DNA of 64,000 nucleotides from Mesostigma viride. Lineage: Eukaryota; Streptophyta; Mesostigmatophyceae; Mesostigmatales; Mesostigmataceae. Within the stretch, counting starts at the first letter, position 1. Every line of letters begins with the position of its first letter. The stretch covers positions 885,089 to 949,088 of the forward strand of contig RPFO01000643.1 in NCBI GenBank assembly GCA_009746045.1, read 5' to 3'. The translations under genes and the position numbers were made by a program. Positions 34,901 through 44,626 of the stretch are shown here, one piece after another. The notes beneath the pieces are model-generated. The model searched no databases. It had not been told where the DNA came from and worked only from the letters and a program-made list of their open reading frames with translations.

Positions 34901-36655
34901 TTTTCTACGCTGGGCTTGTGAGTGTCTTTTTTTCTACGCTGGGCTTGTGAGTGTCTTTTTTTCTATGCTGGGCTTGTGAGGGTCTTCATTTCTATGCTGG
35001 GTGCACCATGGCCTAAATACCTGGTGGTGACTACCGTACCTTGTTTGGGTCTCTAGGGCGTGGCCGTGTCGTGCTTGGACCTGCGCGTGCGGGCATTCAG
35101 TAATTAATCAAAGCGCCTTGTATTGTTTTTCGCACCGGCCTACCATGCTTCAAAAGCTTTTTCCCTTGGCCTTACGTTTTTGTGTCCAGGCGTACCATGC
35201 TCCATGAGCCCTGAACCCTTCCCTTTTCGGCCCTTACTGTGCCCGCATGCATCCCATGCTCTCATAATACCTTCCTCCTCTTTGCCCTTGTATGTGTGAT
35301 ATTCCTTGTTGTTCCCTCTCTTGTGCACAGGCATACCACGCGGCCATGAAGGCGTCAACCCGACGACGCGACGAGGAGGGGCTGTCGAGCATGGCGCAGG
35401 TAGTTGACGAGGGAGGGGGGAGGAGGGGAGAGGACAGTGCTGTCCAGCATGGCGCAGATATTCGACGAGGGAGGGGGGAGGAGGGGAGAGAGGGCAGTAT
35501 GACGCGGCACATGTGATGGACATTCGCGATGGATGCAGCTGTCCAGAAGTTGCCCTCATGCACGCCTCCAGTTCCTGCATGGGCAATCGTGAGCGTGTCT
35601 GTAGTGACTGGAGAGGCGAGAGGCTAGTGGCAGCGCACGCGATGGCCATTACCTACAGCATGATCTGAAACCAAGCTTTAAAAAGAATCGATGGGGTGAC
35701 TCGTTCTCCCTTTTCGTCCTCCCTGTACCTGCTAAGGCCCGCATCCCTGCCACCTGGCGCGCGTCATTCCCATCCTTAGACATTATACTACTAAATGTTT
35801 TACATATTTATATGTTAGGGCCCGCATCCCTTCCATCCTGGCACTGACACCACCGTGATGCATTCTCCTCGTCCCTTTTCCCACTTCGCCTAGTCCCCTG
35901 GCCCGGGCAGCACCTTACTGCACTGCCTCATCTGAGTTTGCCTCATATTCGTGGTGCGTTCCCGATGCATTGCCCCCTCCCCTTTTGCTTGCTTTTCCTT
36001 ATTTTCCACTCTTATGTTTTTAATGCCATTTCGCCTCGTCCTCACGGCACCCACCCCACCCTGATGCAGGACGGGCAGCGACGCGGCGGCAGCGCGTTCC
36101 GGGACAGGCGCGCGGAGCTGAGCGTGGGTGCTCGGGATTCTGGGGATGGCGCGTGGCCCGAGGACGACCGCGTGGACTCGGAGCTGGAGGCCGCCTTCAC
36201 GGCGCGACAGGTGGGTGGCCCTGGGACAGTTGGCTTACTCGGTGCGACAGGTTGTGAATCAGCACAGGTAATTAGCAAGTGTTTGTTTTTTTATTAAGTC
36301 ACATGTAGGTGATGTTGGCGGGCAGTTTTCCGTTCATCATCACGTGAGGAAGCACCGGGGTATTCACACCCAAGGCTCCAAAAGCCGCGGCAACCTGAAC
36401 GCTGGGTTAACGCTATGCTGCTCTTGTGATTTCGGGCCACTACGGATGTTGCATGGCTCGGTGGCCCCTCGCGTCTTGCGTGGTGGGCACTTATGTCTTG
36501 CTTGTTGGCCGCTTGTGTTGCTCGTGGTGGGCACTTGTCTTGCTTCGCTGGTGCGTGTTGGGCCGCAGAAGCCGGATCGGTACAAGTACGCGCTGGGGGG
36601 TGGGCTCGATGGGGCGGTGATCGAGCCACCCGGCCGGAAGAAGAAGCGCCCTTGA
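22963..36655 (+). CDS. septin GTPase fused to membrane segments, cadherin-like region and filamin repeat; 10 exons
   Basis: Exons: 22963-23836, 25861-26015, 26673-27128, 28408-28563, 30100-30428, 31688-32638, 33675-34817, 35331-35399, 36070-36210, 36569-36655. All GT-AG; every phase matches. Septin domain: G1 GDTGLGKST (87-95), G3 DTPPAFGD (154-161; families usually have DTPGFGD), G4 AKAD (249-252), PFAVV, and the septin hallmark YPWG (314-317) with NPAYSDLLLLKE. Hydrophobic segments about 475-493 and 496-517. About 590-790: HGALYQTNDG...GRLLYAV and SGTLQAVNTVLAALMY...DVFTVTV, the pattern of cadherin-like/tandem-95 repeats. About 830-980: filamin-type repeat with GGDAVNVVI, DAGDGTYVAQFYRP and GDALEGSPF. 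Then a Gly/Arg/Asp-rich tail ending KKKRP. Exon 7 needs one extra base in a G-run near 34626-34632 to stay in frame with its donor (assembly error, polymorphism or an unseen intron). About 1,450 residues. Septins polymerise at membranes; algal septins with membrane anchors are known. The first 77 residues before MSYFKV lack motifs. Confidence 0.8.
23821..24012 (+). repeat. tandem decayed copies of the septin exon 1 splice donor
   Basis: GGGGGAGGACGTGG|GTGAGTG with following CTTGCAGGCATGGTAAA is echoed at 23867-23900 (GCGTGGGTGGGTG, CGGCATGGTAAAGGAGG), 23901-23915 (AAGTGGGTGAGTGG) and 23950-24005 (GTGGGGGAGGGCGTGGGTGAG, AGGCATGGTAAAGGAGG). All are inside intron 1. Confidence 0.75.
24727..24845 (-). 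mobile_element. LINE 3' end, hairpin family 3 (short insertion in septin intron 1)
   Basis: Reverse complement of 43815-43925, which is the 3' UTR end of the LINE at 41.3-43.9 kb: GACGATATTTGTAACTTTCG, then GCATAGTACTCCGTGGCATG, CCCATGCGCATGACACGC, then an (ACTTACTT) tail. It is a 5'-truncated LINE copy of only about 120 bases. Confidence 0.8.
25303..25556. repeat. tandem repeat of ACTACTTCA(C/T)ACATAGTCCTTCATACA units
   Basis: Five to six copies of a roughly 45-base unit in septin intron 1. The last copies mix TATATAG and CATAG variants. Confidence 0.9.
25690..25737 (+). repeat. (GGGC)n microsatellite
   Basis: About ten GGGC/GGGT units on the coding strand, 120 bases before septin exon 2; strong G-quadruplex potential in the pre-mRNA. 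Confidence 0.9.
27568..27602. repeat. perfect inverted repeat, 17-bp arms, 1-base spacer
   Basis: ATGCAACACCCCAGTGC, T, then its exact reverse complement, in septin intron 3. Downstream (27773-27895) a 62-base unit with CCGCTCTATGTGACACCCAT is present twice in tandem. Confidence 0.9.
28060..28440 (+). repeat. decayed tandem copies of the septin exon 4 acceptor and 5' end
   Basis: True exon 4 starts ATGGCAG|ATCGGCATCCTGCTCGTC at 28401. Upstream copies are ACAGATCGGCATCCTGCTCC near 28065 and ATGGCAGATTGGCCTCCTGC near 28295 (with a further TCATGCTGACCG matching exon sequence). Each is preceded by a CCAACTG(G)CCC(G)GGGTAACTA-like stretch. The copies could act as decoy 3' splice sites. Confidence 0.75.
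28600..30060. other. septin intron 4 interior with GCCA...TGGC repeats
   Basis: No exon needed (phases join across it). 29050-29210 and 29690-29870 contain many short inverted motifs such as GCCACTTGTGGC, GCCAATTGTGGC and GCCACATTTGGC. 29885-30020 is C-rich with (CCCCCA)n just before the exon 5 acceptor. Confidence 0.5.
30395..30890 (+). repeat. decayed tandem copies of the septin exon 5 end and donor
   Basis: Exon 5 ends TCGCGCTGCCCTGCCA|GTGAGTA. Copies in the intron: 30612-30645 (TCACGCTGCCTTGCTAGTGAGTA), 30745-30778 (TTTGCTGCTCTCCCAGTGAGTA), 30855-30885 (GCGGGCGCTGCCTTGCTCGGAAG). Two keep an intact GTGAGT donor. Confidence 0.8.
31484..31582. repeat. 15-bp tandem repeat, about 6 copies
   Basis: Unit CATGACATAACAA(C/G)T, in septin intron 5, about 100 bases before exon 6. 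31200-31290 also holds two long C-runs. Confidence 0.9.
33061..33459. repeat. 57-bp minisatellite, 7 copies
   Basis: Exact 57-base spacing from 33061 to 33460. The unit starts GGTGGCACCAGCACTC and ends GCTGTCATT. Variants at two positions partly alternate. It lies wholly in septin intron 6. It is open in all frames only because 57 is divisible by three. Confidence 0.95.
34818..34998 (+). repeat. 31-32-bp repeat starting at the septin exon 7 donor
   Basis: Five to six copies of (G)CTGGGCTTGTGAGTGTCTTTTTTTCTAC, beginning within 3 bases of the splice site. Each copy carries its own GTGAGT or GTAAGT. Confidence 0.9.
35378..35495 (+). repeat. tandem copy of the septin exon 8 end and donor region
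   Basis: Exon 8 end CTGTCGAGCATGGCGCAG|GTAG, followed by GACGAGGGAGGGGGGAGGAG, is repeated 58 bases later as CTGTCCAGCATGGCGCAGATA and the same G-rich stretch. In intron 9, GGTGCGACAGGT near 36240 echoes the exon 9 end GGCGCGACAG|GT in the same way. Confidence 0.85.
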
Positions 36656-37674
36656 CACCTCAGAAGTGGCACATGAGCTTGGCCTGGGGGAGCTTAAAGG
36701 CTCACTGCAGTCTTCCTGGCGATTTCCACAAATTATGGATCTTTGCGGGCTTGATTGCACCCCCCTTGCAAGCTCATCGGTCTTTGACTAATTTATGAAG
36801 GAGACAAGCCCCTGAAACCTATGCCAGAGGCTTTCAGCATGTGAACGTGCGATACAGCTATATAGCTCTCCTTGATGCCTTACACATGCGGGCACAAGGG
36901 AGGAGCAATCCGGAAATGGGAGCTGTTACACGCACATTGGCCTGTCATGCAATCACTGCATGCAACGGGATGTTTGCCCCGCTGCATCTTTTTGGTGGAG
37001 ACTTGCCTACGTTGCCGCTACGCATGCTGGGAAACCTGTCCGGATCGGATCAATAAACAATCCAGGAATAGCTGTCTCACTTAATGAGTGCAGGCAGGAT
37101 TAGTTACTTATGTGTGCAATCTGGATACCACAAGAGCCATAACATCCTCGTTCCTGGCAAAGTCCCATGGCTTGTAATGGTGATTGCTTGGTCCGAGGTG
37201 CCAATTACGACTCCAGATTTTCTTTACTTGAAAGCCCTTGACCTATTGCCTAGACACTAGATTAGGCTTTGGCCCGGAATTTTTGACATAATGCTCTGTA
37301 GATCACCAACCAATAATTCTTATTGGGCGATGGCTGATGGATGGGTGATGTTACGATAATGTAGTTAAGAATCTTGACTGCATGTGCAGAAGTGATGCCC
37401 CAGCCCCCCAGCCTTCTGGAATGCAGGCAGTGCTGGAATTTCACGTGGTGGGCACTGGGCCATGTGCATTTCCACAGTATAACGTTCAGGATATACTGTG
37501 GAATATGTGTGATAACATGCGCGTGGGCCACGAGCCACGAGGTAGCCATGGCTGACGGCGGAGCTCATAACTTTCACGTTTGAGCACCGAATTTAGCCGT
37601 GAATATCACAATCGACGCGTCTTTTTACGACGCACATGCTGATATAATTTTCAGAAGCTATTACGCAATATACG
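36656..37674. other. intergenic; no gene seen
   Basis: Septin 3' flank. Only short motif-free frames. The last roughly 70 bases may be 5' UTR of the LINE ORF1 copy that follows. Confidence 0.4.
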
Positions 37675-39109
37675 ATGAGCAAACGCCTCTCGACGCAACG
37701 CAGCCTGGCGGCTGCGCTTAGCAATGAAAATACGTCTGCAGCTCCGGCTGCAGCTTCGCCCACCGGCCCAGAAGGCAGCAGCGCCACTAGCCAAGCTCTA
37801 GTGGTCGCCCAGCCCCCTGCTGAGCCCGCATCGCCAGCAGCGTCGCCAGAACCCAAGCGCAGTCGCCCTGCCGAGCCGAGCTGGGTCGAGATCGACTTTG
37901 TAGCTGAAGCCCGCCAGCCCGGCTTCTTGGACAAGTTTACCGAGGAACGCATCCTGGCCTGCGTGTTTTTTGGATCACACGCCTCGCTTGTTGAATTGTG
38001 CAAGCAGCTCTTCAACCGAGGTCGCCTCTTTGATCCTCGCCTGAATCGCGTCTCCTCTTTCGACCACTTTCCCAGCCTCCGCCGCCCCCACCTCCAGGAA
38101 TACGCTCTCTTCTCCCTCCTTGGACGCTCCATCTCGGAGCTTTGGCCCCCAAATCCCCTCACCACCACCTTAACCGAAGCCTCCATCCGCTCACTCCTCC
38201 AGGAGGCCCTCGAGCAGCACGTGGCCCCCATCGCAGCAGATGTGGCGGTCATGGGCAGCACGCTGGCTGCCGAGCTCCCCCTCCTCTCCACCGCCACCTC
38301 CACCATCTCCACCGCCACCTCCACCCTCCTCGCCTCCTCCACCACCACCACCTCCACCTCCGACGCCATCACCGCCCAGCTCCGTGACATCGACCAGCGT
38401 CTTAAGGACAACGCCATCGCTATCGAGGTTCTGCAGAACACCGCAGGCCTCACCGCCTAGGCGGTGAAGGACATTGCCGCCAAGCCAGCCCCGGCTGGCC
38501 TGGCCGGCGATGCTCCTCCCATCACCACCTGGGCGGACATGCCTGCTTAAGCAACATACCACCTCCACCACCTCCGCCGTCGCAGCCCAGCTCCAACGGC
38601 AGACGCTTGATCTCCACGAGGAGGCCGAGCTCGCCAAGCGCAGCCTCAACGTCATCGTCAAGAACTTCACCATGGAGGAAGGTGAGACTTCCGAGAAGCT
38701 TTTGCGTGCGTTTGAGAGAGAAATCCTTGGTCGCATGGGCCTTAACGGTGAGATCGAGCTGGCCGCCCACCGCCTTCCCCGCGCGCGGGGTAAGGCAGGG
38801 CCGCCCCCGCTCCTTCTCACCTTTAAGACCCCGGCGGACAAGATTTCTTTTCTCAGACGCCGCAAGCGGCTCGAGAAGACTCTCTTCACCCTTGATGACG
38901 ACTTGACCCTGGCGCAGCAACAACGGCGACGGGAGCTATGGCCGACCTACCTCCAGCTCCGGCAGACCAAGGCGGGGCAGCCGGTGTACTGGAAGGGGGC
39001 GGCCATCTACGTCGGCCACAAGCCCTGGCAGGCGACCCCCCCCCCCCGCGGCCCCAGCGACTCCAGACGCCCCAGCTTAGGGGAATACAGCAGTAGTAGT
39101 GCAGAATAG
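37675..39109 (+). mobile_element. LINE ORF1 (L1 ORF1p-like), interrupted
   Basis: Starts MSKRLSTQRSLAAALSN. The N-terminal part is Ala/Pro-rich, then WVEIDFVAEARQPGFLDKFT; a Ser/Thr-rich helix with a likely coiled coil (ITAQLRDIDQRLKDNA) follows. The C-terminal half has NVIVKNFTMEEGETSEKLL, AHRLPRARGKAGPPPLLLTF (RRM-like core) and a C-terminal domain DLTLAQQQRRRELWPTYLQL, all typical of Transposase_22/L1 ORF1 RNA-binding chaperones. An in-frame TAG at 38458 and loss of frame near 38548 split it into 261- and about 200-codon parts. It is followed by a 400-base UTR and a (TTAA)n tail at 39515-39548, with no RT ORF in between. Confidence 0.85.
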
Positions 39110-39179
39110 ATAGACCGTGGCCATGTACATGTACGCCTCCTAGAGGCACTATCCCAGCTAAGCCCCGCGCTTTATTTAA

Positions 39180-40240
39180 TCATGTACATGTGTGCCTATG
39201 ATGTGCCACACTCCAGACGATGCCTAGCCTTATTTAGTAATGTTGTGCCCATGCAGGGAGTAACTCTCTGCTGAGATGCCATGCCCTAGCTTTTGTATAG
39301 CCATGCTGATCTTCCCCCCCATGACAGGCTCCCCCTTCGCTGGGCATAGCTTGAAAGTTGAAGATCATGGAGATGCAAGTGCCCTGGTGCACCTACTAGA
39401 GCAAGGGTCCTTTACATTCCCACCCTTGCAGGAAGTAGCTTAGAATGTATGATAGGCCATATGCCCCTTCTCTGGGCTATGTGCTACATATACTCCCAAC
39501 GGAGTTATGTTCCTAATTAATTAATTGATTAATTAATTAATTAATTAACGTTCAGGTCCCGTCTCCATTTCCCTGAGGACTTATGCTCATGACGTGACGC
39601 AGTTACCTGTAAAGTTCCAGGTCTTTTCTAATCTTGCGTTCATCTTTGCCAAACCGTGAAGTTTGGCTAGTGTCCATGCGGTATCAACAAGGCGAGAAAT
39701 CAGATCGCTAGATTAATTCACTATATGGCTATTTTAGATAGCCATACGTGTTAAACACCCCATCCCATATCCATCCCACTGCATGAGATGATGACCGGAC
39801 ACGGAGATTTATTAATTAATTAGGAACATAACTCCGTTGGGAGTATATGTAGCACATAGCCCTGAGAAGGGGCCTATGCCTTTTAATATACTCTTAGCTA
39901 CTTCCTGCAGGTGGGGGAATGTAAACTGCCACCTTCTCTGGGTGCACAAAGTGCACCTGCCCACCACTGTATTCAGGCCCCTAGACTAGTAGGCCGGGGC
40001 ACCGACAGAGGGGGCCGGGAAGATCATCATGGCTATACAAGAGCTAGGGCATGACTTCTCAACGGAGAGTGACTCTCTGCATAGGCAGAGCGTGGCCGGC
40101 TAAATTCTTAATGCATGCAACATCCATGGGGGTCGATATCCCATTATAGGCATGGCTTGGCTAAAGGCTGAAGGCGTCATCCATGGGGGCCATTATGGGC
40201 GCTTATGCGCGTAGGCCACGTCATGCTAGGCCTGGCTAAT
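39180..40240. repeat. large inverted repeat: two ORF1-type LINE 3' regions facing each other
   Basis: 39200-39530 and the reverse complement of 39812-40100 match through TATGTGCTACATATACTCCC, AACGGAGTTATGTTCCTAATTAATTAA, TGCAGGAAGTAGCT and ATGCCCTAGCT, at an estimated 75-85% identity. Each ends centrally in (TTAA)n. The 260-base centre contains a CTGAGGACTTATGCTCATGACGTGACGCAGT segment (39567-39598) like the 3' ends at 6.8 and 7.3 kb. Confidence 0.8.
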
Positions 40241-40245
40241 CTACA

Positions 40246-40607
40246 CTACTGGTATATATTCCCTAGACTGAGGTTGCTGGGGTGGCAGGAGGTGCCTGCA
40301 TGCCAGGGCTTATGGTCAACGTGGATGACCGTCCCCCTCCAGTATACCGGCTTCCCCCCTGCGCTCTGCCGGAGCTGAAGGTAGGTCGGCCATAGCTCGC
40401 GTCGCCGCTGTTGCTGGGCCAGGGTCAAGTCGTCGTCCAGCGTGAAACGAGTCCGCAAGAGCTTCTTGCGGCATTTATAAGGAACAACAGCTTGTCCGCC
40501 ATGTACTTAAAGGTGAGGAGCACGTGTGCCGGGCCAGCCTTACCCCGCACGCGGGGGAGGCGGACAGCCGACATCCGCAGCTCACCGGCTGTAAGTTGCA
40601 TGGGCAC
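40246..40607 (-). mobile_element. LINE ORF1 C-terminal remnant, second copy
   Basis: The minus-strand translation gives RLPRVRGKAGPAHVLLTFKY, then DDDLTLAQQQRRRELWPTYL and GKPVYWRGTVIHVDHKPW, close to the ORF1 at 38.7-39.0 kb but with at least one frame change near 40430. It is followed (leftwards) by the same UTR and (TTAA)n tail as the first copy. 5'-truncated. Confidence 0.85.
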
Positions 40608-40609
40608 AC

Positions 40610-41042
40610 GGAGATTAGGCTAGCGGAAATCATTGATGCAGACGACACCACCCTCTTCGAGGACACTGAGCATGTGCAGACGTGGCTTGGTACCAACTGC
40701 CTTGCAATCGAGCTAGGCCCGAGTGGTGGGGCTCGAGGTCATGAGGCCCTGGCGGTAGGGCTTACTTAGCCACCGCCCGACCTCTTCCTCCTTGATGGCC
40801 CTCGCGTCCAGTACCAGGACCGCGTCAAGCTGCTGGGTAGCTTACTCCCCCGGCCAGCTCCGAGGCCGACGTGGACCACCGTATCTCCCTCGCTAGCGCC
40901 CGAATGCAGCTGTGGCATGCCTTTGGCAGGAGACTGGGGGTCTCTGCCCTTTCTCCTGTTGTGCACACACAGGGATTAAAAGTACTTCGGTGCTCCGTGA
41001 CTCCCCAACGGGAGCACGAGTTTAATTAATTAATTAATTAAT
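40610..41042 (+). mobile_element. LINE reverse-transcriptase fragment ending in hairpin and (TTAA)n
   Basis: HGHTEIRLAEIIDADDTTLFEDTEHVQTWL contains the catalytic (Y)ADD box with D in place of Y; then RVKLLGSLL, typical of the region after it. The frame is disturbed several times. The copy ends at GTGCTCCGTGACTCCCCAAC plus GGGAGCACGAG, then TTAATTAATTAATTAATTAA. Confidence 0.8.
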
Positions 41043-41340
41043 CTCCCTCGCCTGCCGGGCACGCTTTACGCCAATATACAGGGCAAGCTAGACGCAAGCC
41101 CTTGAGCAAGCTAGAGAAACAGGACCTGTTTAAGGTCCTGGTCCTTCCTAGCTGTCCTCACGTATGTGGCGGAGACGTGATCAACCCTCACAGCCGACCT
41201 TGCGAAAAAGCTGGACGGCGCGATCACCAACATGCTGCGGTCAATTTTCCATGGTGGTCTATATGCTGCACACGTCGATCCGCAAGGAGGACTTGTACCT
41301 AGGCATGCTGCTTATCAAGGATCTGTACTAGCCGCCCGCT
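41043..41340 (+). mobile_element. LINE RT C-terminal fragment
   Basis: LSKLEKQDLFKVLVL followed, after a frame change, by LAVLTYVAET and LTADLAKKLDGAITNMLR parallels KRDLFKVVILTFLTYGAETW...MLRKAP of the copy at 7.8 kb. It probably continues the older copy into which the (TTAA)-tailed fragment on its left inserted. Confidence 0.7.
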
Positions 41341-41341
41341 C

Positions 41342-43646
41342 GTGCACGAGACTCCCCTGGTGCGTTCAGATCACCGCCTTGTAACCGCTCGCATCCGCCT
41401 GCGCTTCCCTCGCATTCCCGTAGAAACGTGGCCCCACCTGATTAATTTGCGGAAACTACAGTTGCTTGAGAAATCTGACAAAGCCTTGGAGGGCTTCCCC
41501 GACAAGCTCGCCCATAAACGCGCCGCGGAAGCGTTCGTCAACGCCCTGGACCTCCCTGGCTGCCACACCCAGCTGACTGCCGCCGGCCCGGCCGTTGTTC
41601 TCCGGCACCTCGCTGGCAAGCTGCCCGCAGCCGGGACCGGCCTACTGCCCCCCTGGCGACCCGGCCTCGGTTCACCAGCCTGCATTGGCGCCCTGCCGTC
41701 ATCCAGGCCAGGCAAGCCCTAGCTGCATGCATGCGCGACAACCGCCGGACCCCGCCCCCTACGACTACCTCAAGGCGGAATACGACTCGGCCATCCGGCA
41801 GGCAACCGCCGAACGGGAGGACCTCCACATCCACGAATACTTTGCCCACCTTGACGACCAGCAAGGCAAGTATTGTAGTATGCTTAGGTTCGCCTGCATC
41901 ACGCCCAACGGCCCGCCGGTGGTGCACAGCCAGCGCGCCGGACGCTCTCTGGTTCGCCGCAACAGCAGCTGCATGGACCTTTGGTACTTCTCCCAGTCTC
42001 AACTGCTTGGTGCATGCCCCCAGCCCCCCCCGCCGCTTGGCCCGCTGGCTGCCAGCTGCACGTCCACCGGCGCCGGCGCGTCGGGCGTTAATTCCGGCCC
42101 TGCCTACGCCCGACCCGCCACTGAGTCGGACTACACATACCCTCCTCTTACAGGTGACCCTGGCCGACCCTGCATGAGGAGCTACCGCTGTTCACGGAGA
42201 TCGAGCTACGCACCGCCGCCCACCAGCTCCACTAGTCTACGCTGCCGTTGGTCCAGACCAGCTCCCCGCACCGGTGGTTTAAAAACTGGCGGCGCTCACA
42301 CAGTTTCTGCTCGGCGTCTGCAACCGGCTTCCGCTGGCTGATGCCCCACCTATCCCTGAATAGTGAATGGCAACACAGCTTCCGGGTGATGCTATAGAAA
42401 AACAAAGGCTCTCCTAACGACCTCGCCAACTACCGAGGAGTCTGCGTCCCTAGAGCGTCGCGCTCAAGTTGTTTTCTGCGCATGATCCTCAACCGCCTTC
42501 GTTCTGCTCTCGACCATCACTTGGGGGAAAGCCAACCGGGGTTCCGGCCTGGCCGCAACACCATCATGGCCATCTTTGTCGCGCGCCGCCTCATTGAGGA
42601 GATTGCACTCCTGCAGCCTGGTGAGTTTCCCGCCATCGTAATCTTCGTCGACTTTATCAAGGCATTTGACTCAGTGTTCTCTGGGATGCCCTTTGGGATG
42701 TTCTCGCCCGCACTCGCTTCCCCACCCCCCTGATTGCTGTCATCCGCTCGCTGTATGAGGGGTTGAACACCTCGGTGCGCAGTCAACACGGCAATCCCCG
42801 CGATGTCCGCTGCAGACTGGCGTCTGGCAGCAGGGCTGCATCCTGTCACCCTACCTGTTCGTTATTGTAGTGGATTATATGTTGTGCTGCAGGCACATGC
42901 CCGCTTTGCTAGCATTTCGCAACCCACTGGCAAACTTGCGCGCGCCCCGACGCGGCGCAACCTGGACCTATGTGACACAATTGCTTGAGGATGCAGCAGG
43001 GCTTCTGGCCGGATTATCTGTACTCCGCGCCCGCATGATGGACAGGGAGAAATGGGCTGCCGTCTGCGATAAGCACCTTCCTGAGGGGCATGCTCCTGTT
43101 TTCTCCCCACGGGCCCCGCGGCCCATCGCTATAGAATGCAGGGTAGAAGTCCGCAGGTGGAGGTTATTGCCCCTGAGGATAGCCGCTACACTACCACCTC
43201 GTCTGCCATTACAGTAGAGGACATCTCAGATGAGGATTATATATATCCCCCTGGACTTTGAGGGGGGTGGCCGGCATCTGCTTATTGACGTTTCGGTGGC
43301 GCGGCCCTTGGCTCTTAGCCACGTGGCTGGAGCCTCCCTCACGGCAGGTTACACGGCGGACCGGGCCAAGCTCCTGGCCTACGGCGACGTCGGGCACCAT
43401 CGTGTGGTGCCCTTTGTCCTGGAGGAGTTTGGGGCCATGGGGCCCCTCACCTCCGCCTTAATCTTCAAGGAGTGTTGCCGGCTCCGGGAGGACTGGCTGG
43501 ACCTGGAGGGCCAGCGGGCCCCATGGTCGGCGCGGACCTGGACGTCATATTGGCGTCAGCGCTTGTCGGTGGCGCTGACTCGGGCCATGGCTGACATCAT
43601 GCTCCGCCGTACGCGGGCTGATTTTGCGGTGCAGCAGGGCTATTAG
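41342..43646 (+). mobile_element. LINE pol: endonuclease end, RT and C-terminal nuclease-like domain (decayed)
   Basis: In order: VRSDHRLVTARIRLRFP (SDH box ending the APE-type endonuclease), a linker with HIHEYFAHLDDQQGKY, KNKGSPNDLANYRGVCV (RT motif 1 region), LGESQPGFRPGRNT and VIFVDFIKAFDSVF (catalytic motif A), QQGCILSPYLFVIVVDY (motif B). The YADD box is not recognisable. The last open part (43230-43646) has GGRHLLIDVSVARPLALSHVAGAS...KLLAYGDVG...VVPFVLEEFGAMG, a pattern seen downstream of RT in some non-LTR elements and thought to be a PD-(D/E)XK-like nuclease. At least six stops or frame changes separate the blocks. Confidence 0.8.
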
Positions 43647-43965
43647 GTTCCTCCCGTTAGGCGTTTCCATTGGTCTTATCGTAGTATAGAGCTTTGACAT
43701 GGCTCTGTATATAGGTTTATAGCTGGGCGTTTGCTTTGGTTTGAGTGATTTCACTCTGATGTAAGTAATTATATTTTTATATTATATATATCCCCCTCTA
43801 GTGACTAATGGTTGGGGAATGATGCAGACGATATTTGTAACTTTCGTGTAATTATGTTCTAATGAGCTTAGCATAGTACTCCGTGGCATGCCCATGCGCA
43901 TGACACGCAAGTACTTACTTACACGCAAGTACTTACTTACACGCAAGTAATCACTTAGCATGCTC
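43647..43965 (+). mobile_element. 3' UTR and (ACTTACTT) tail of the LINE
   Basis: Follows the last LINE frame. Ends with GTACTCCGTGGCATGCCCAT...CGCAAGTAC, whose ends can pair, then three CTTACTTACACGCAAGTA units. The same terminus is inserted at 24727-24845. Two related ATGATTGCTCGTATT repeats lie just beyond (44005-44075). Confidence 0.75.
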
Positions 43966-43969
43966 GTGC

Positions 43970-44626
43970 ATCTCTTCTTGAAAAAGTTACCGGCTTTTCT
44001 AGCATGACGAATGATTGCTCGTATTTTGAATAAATGACTGGCTTGTCTAGCATAACGAATGATTGCTCGTATTGCAATTTAGTCTCCATAGCCTATATCT
44101 TATGAATTGCAACTTGCGGCTGACAACATGTCTTGTCAATCACCGTCTAAACCTAGCTGGGAGGGTACAGGTCACTCTGTTTACGAAAGAAACACCGGGC
44201 TGGTTCTGACCAAAACGGCACAGCTAGGGAGGATGTCCACATCTTCCACCCGCCTTTGTTGCTTGCATGGCGATGACCATCAGCCCACCATATGTCATGC
44301 AAAGCTGCACCTCAGAAAAGCAGATATTGCTATTAACAAGGGGCCGCTCGCTGCGTAGTTGATTGCTGCTGCATTTGATGGGCCTTAGATATGCACTAAA
44401 TCTGCATATCGTCCATGGCTGTGACACAAGGTTGGCTCCGTGGAACTGCAGGATAAGCAGCAGAACCATCAAGATCCACCCCCCACTCTCAAATCACATC
44501 AAAATCTTGTGGTTTGTGGGGCCAACCATGTCACTGCCGGCACATGCCACAAGACGACAGGGAACCGCCTTGTTAAGCTTGGGGTGACAGGGCTTCTAAA
44601 ACCCACAGCGCCAGATAGAAACTTGG
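43970..44626. other. no gene seen
   Basis: 3' flank of the SYS1-like gene. A tandem pair TGGCTTGTCTAGCATAACGAATGATTGCTCG lies at 43990-44070. Short frames without motifs. Confidence 0.4.
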
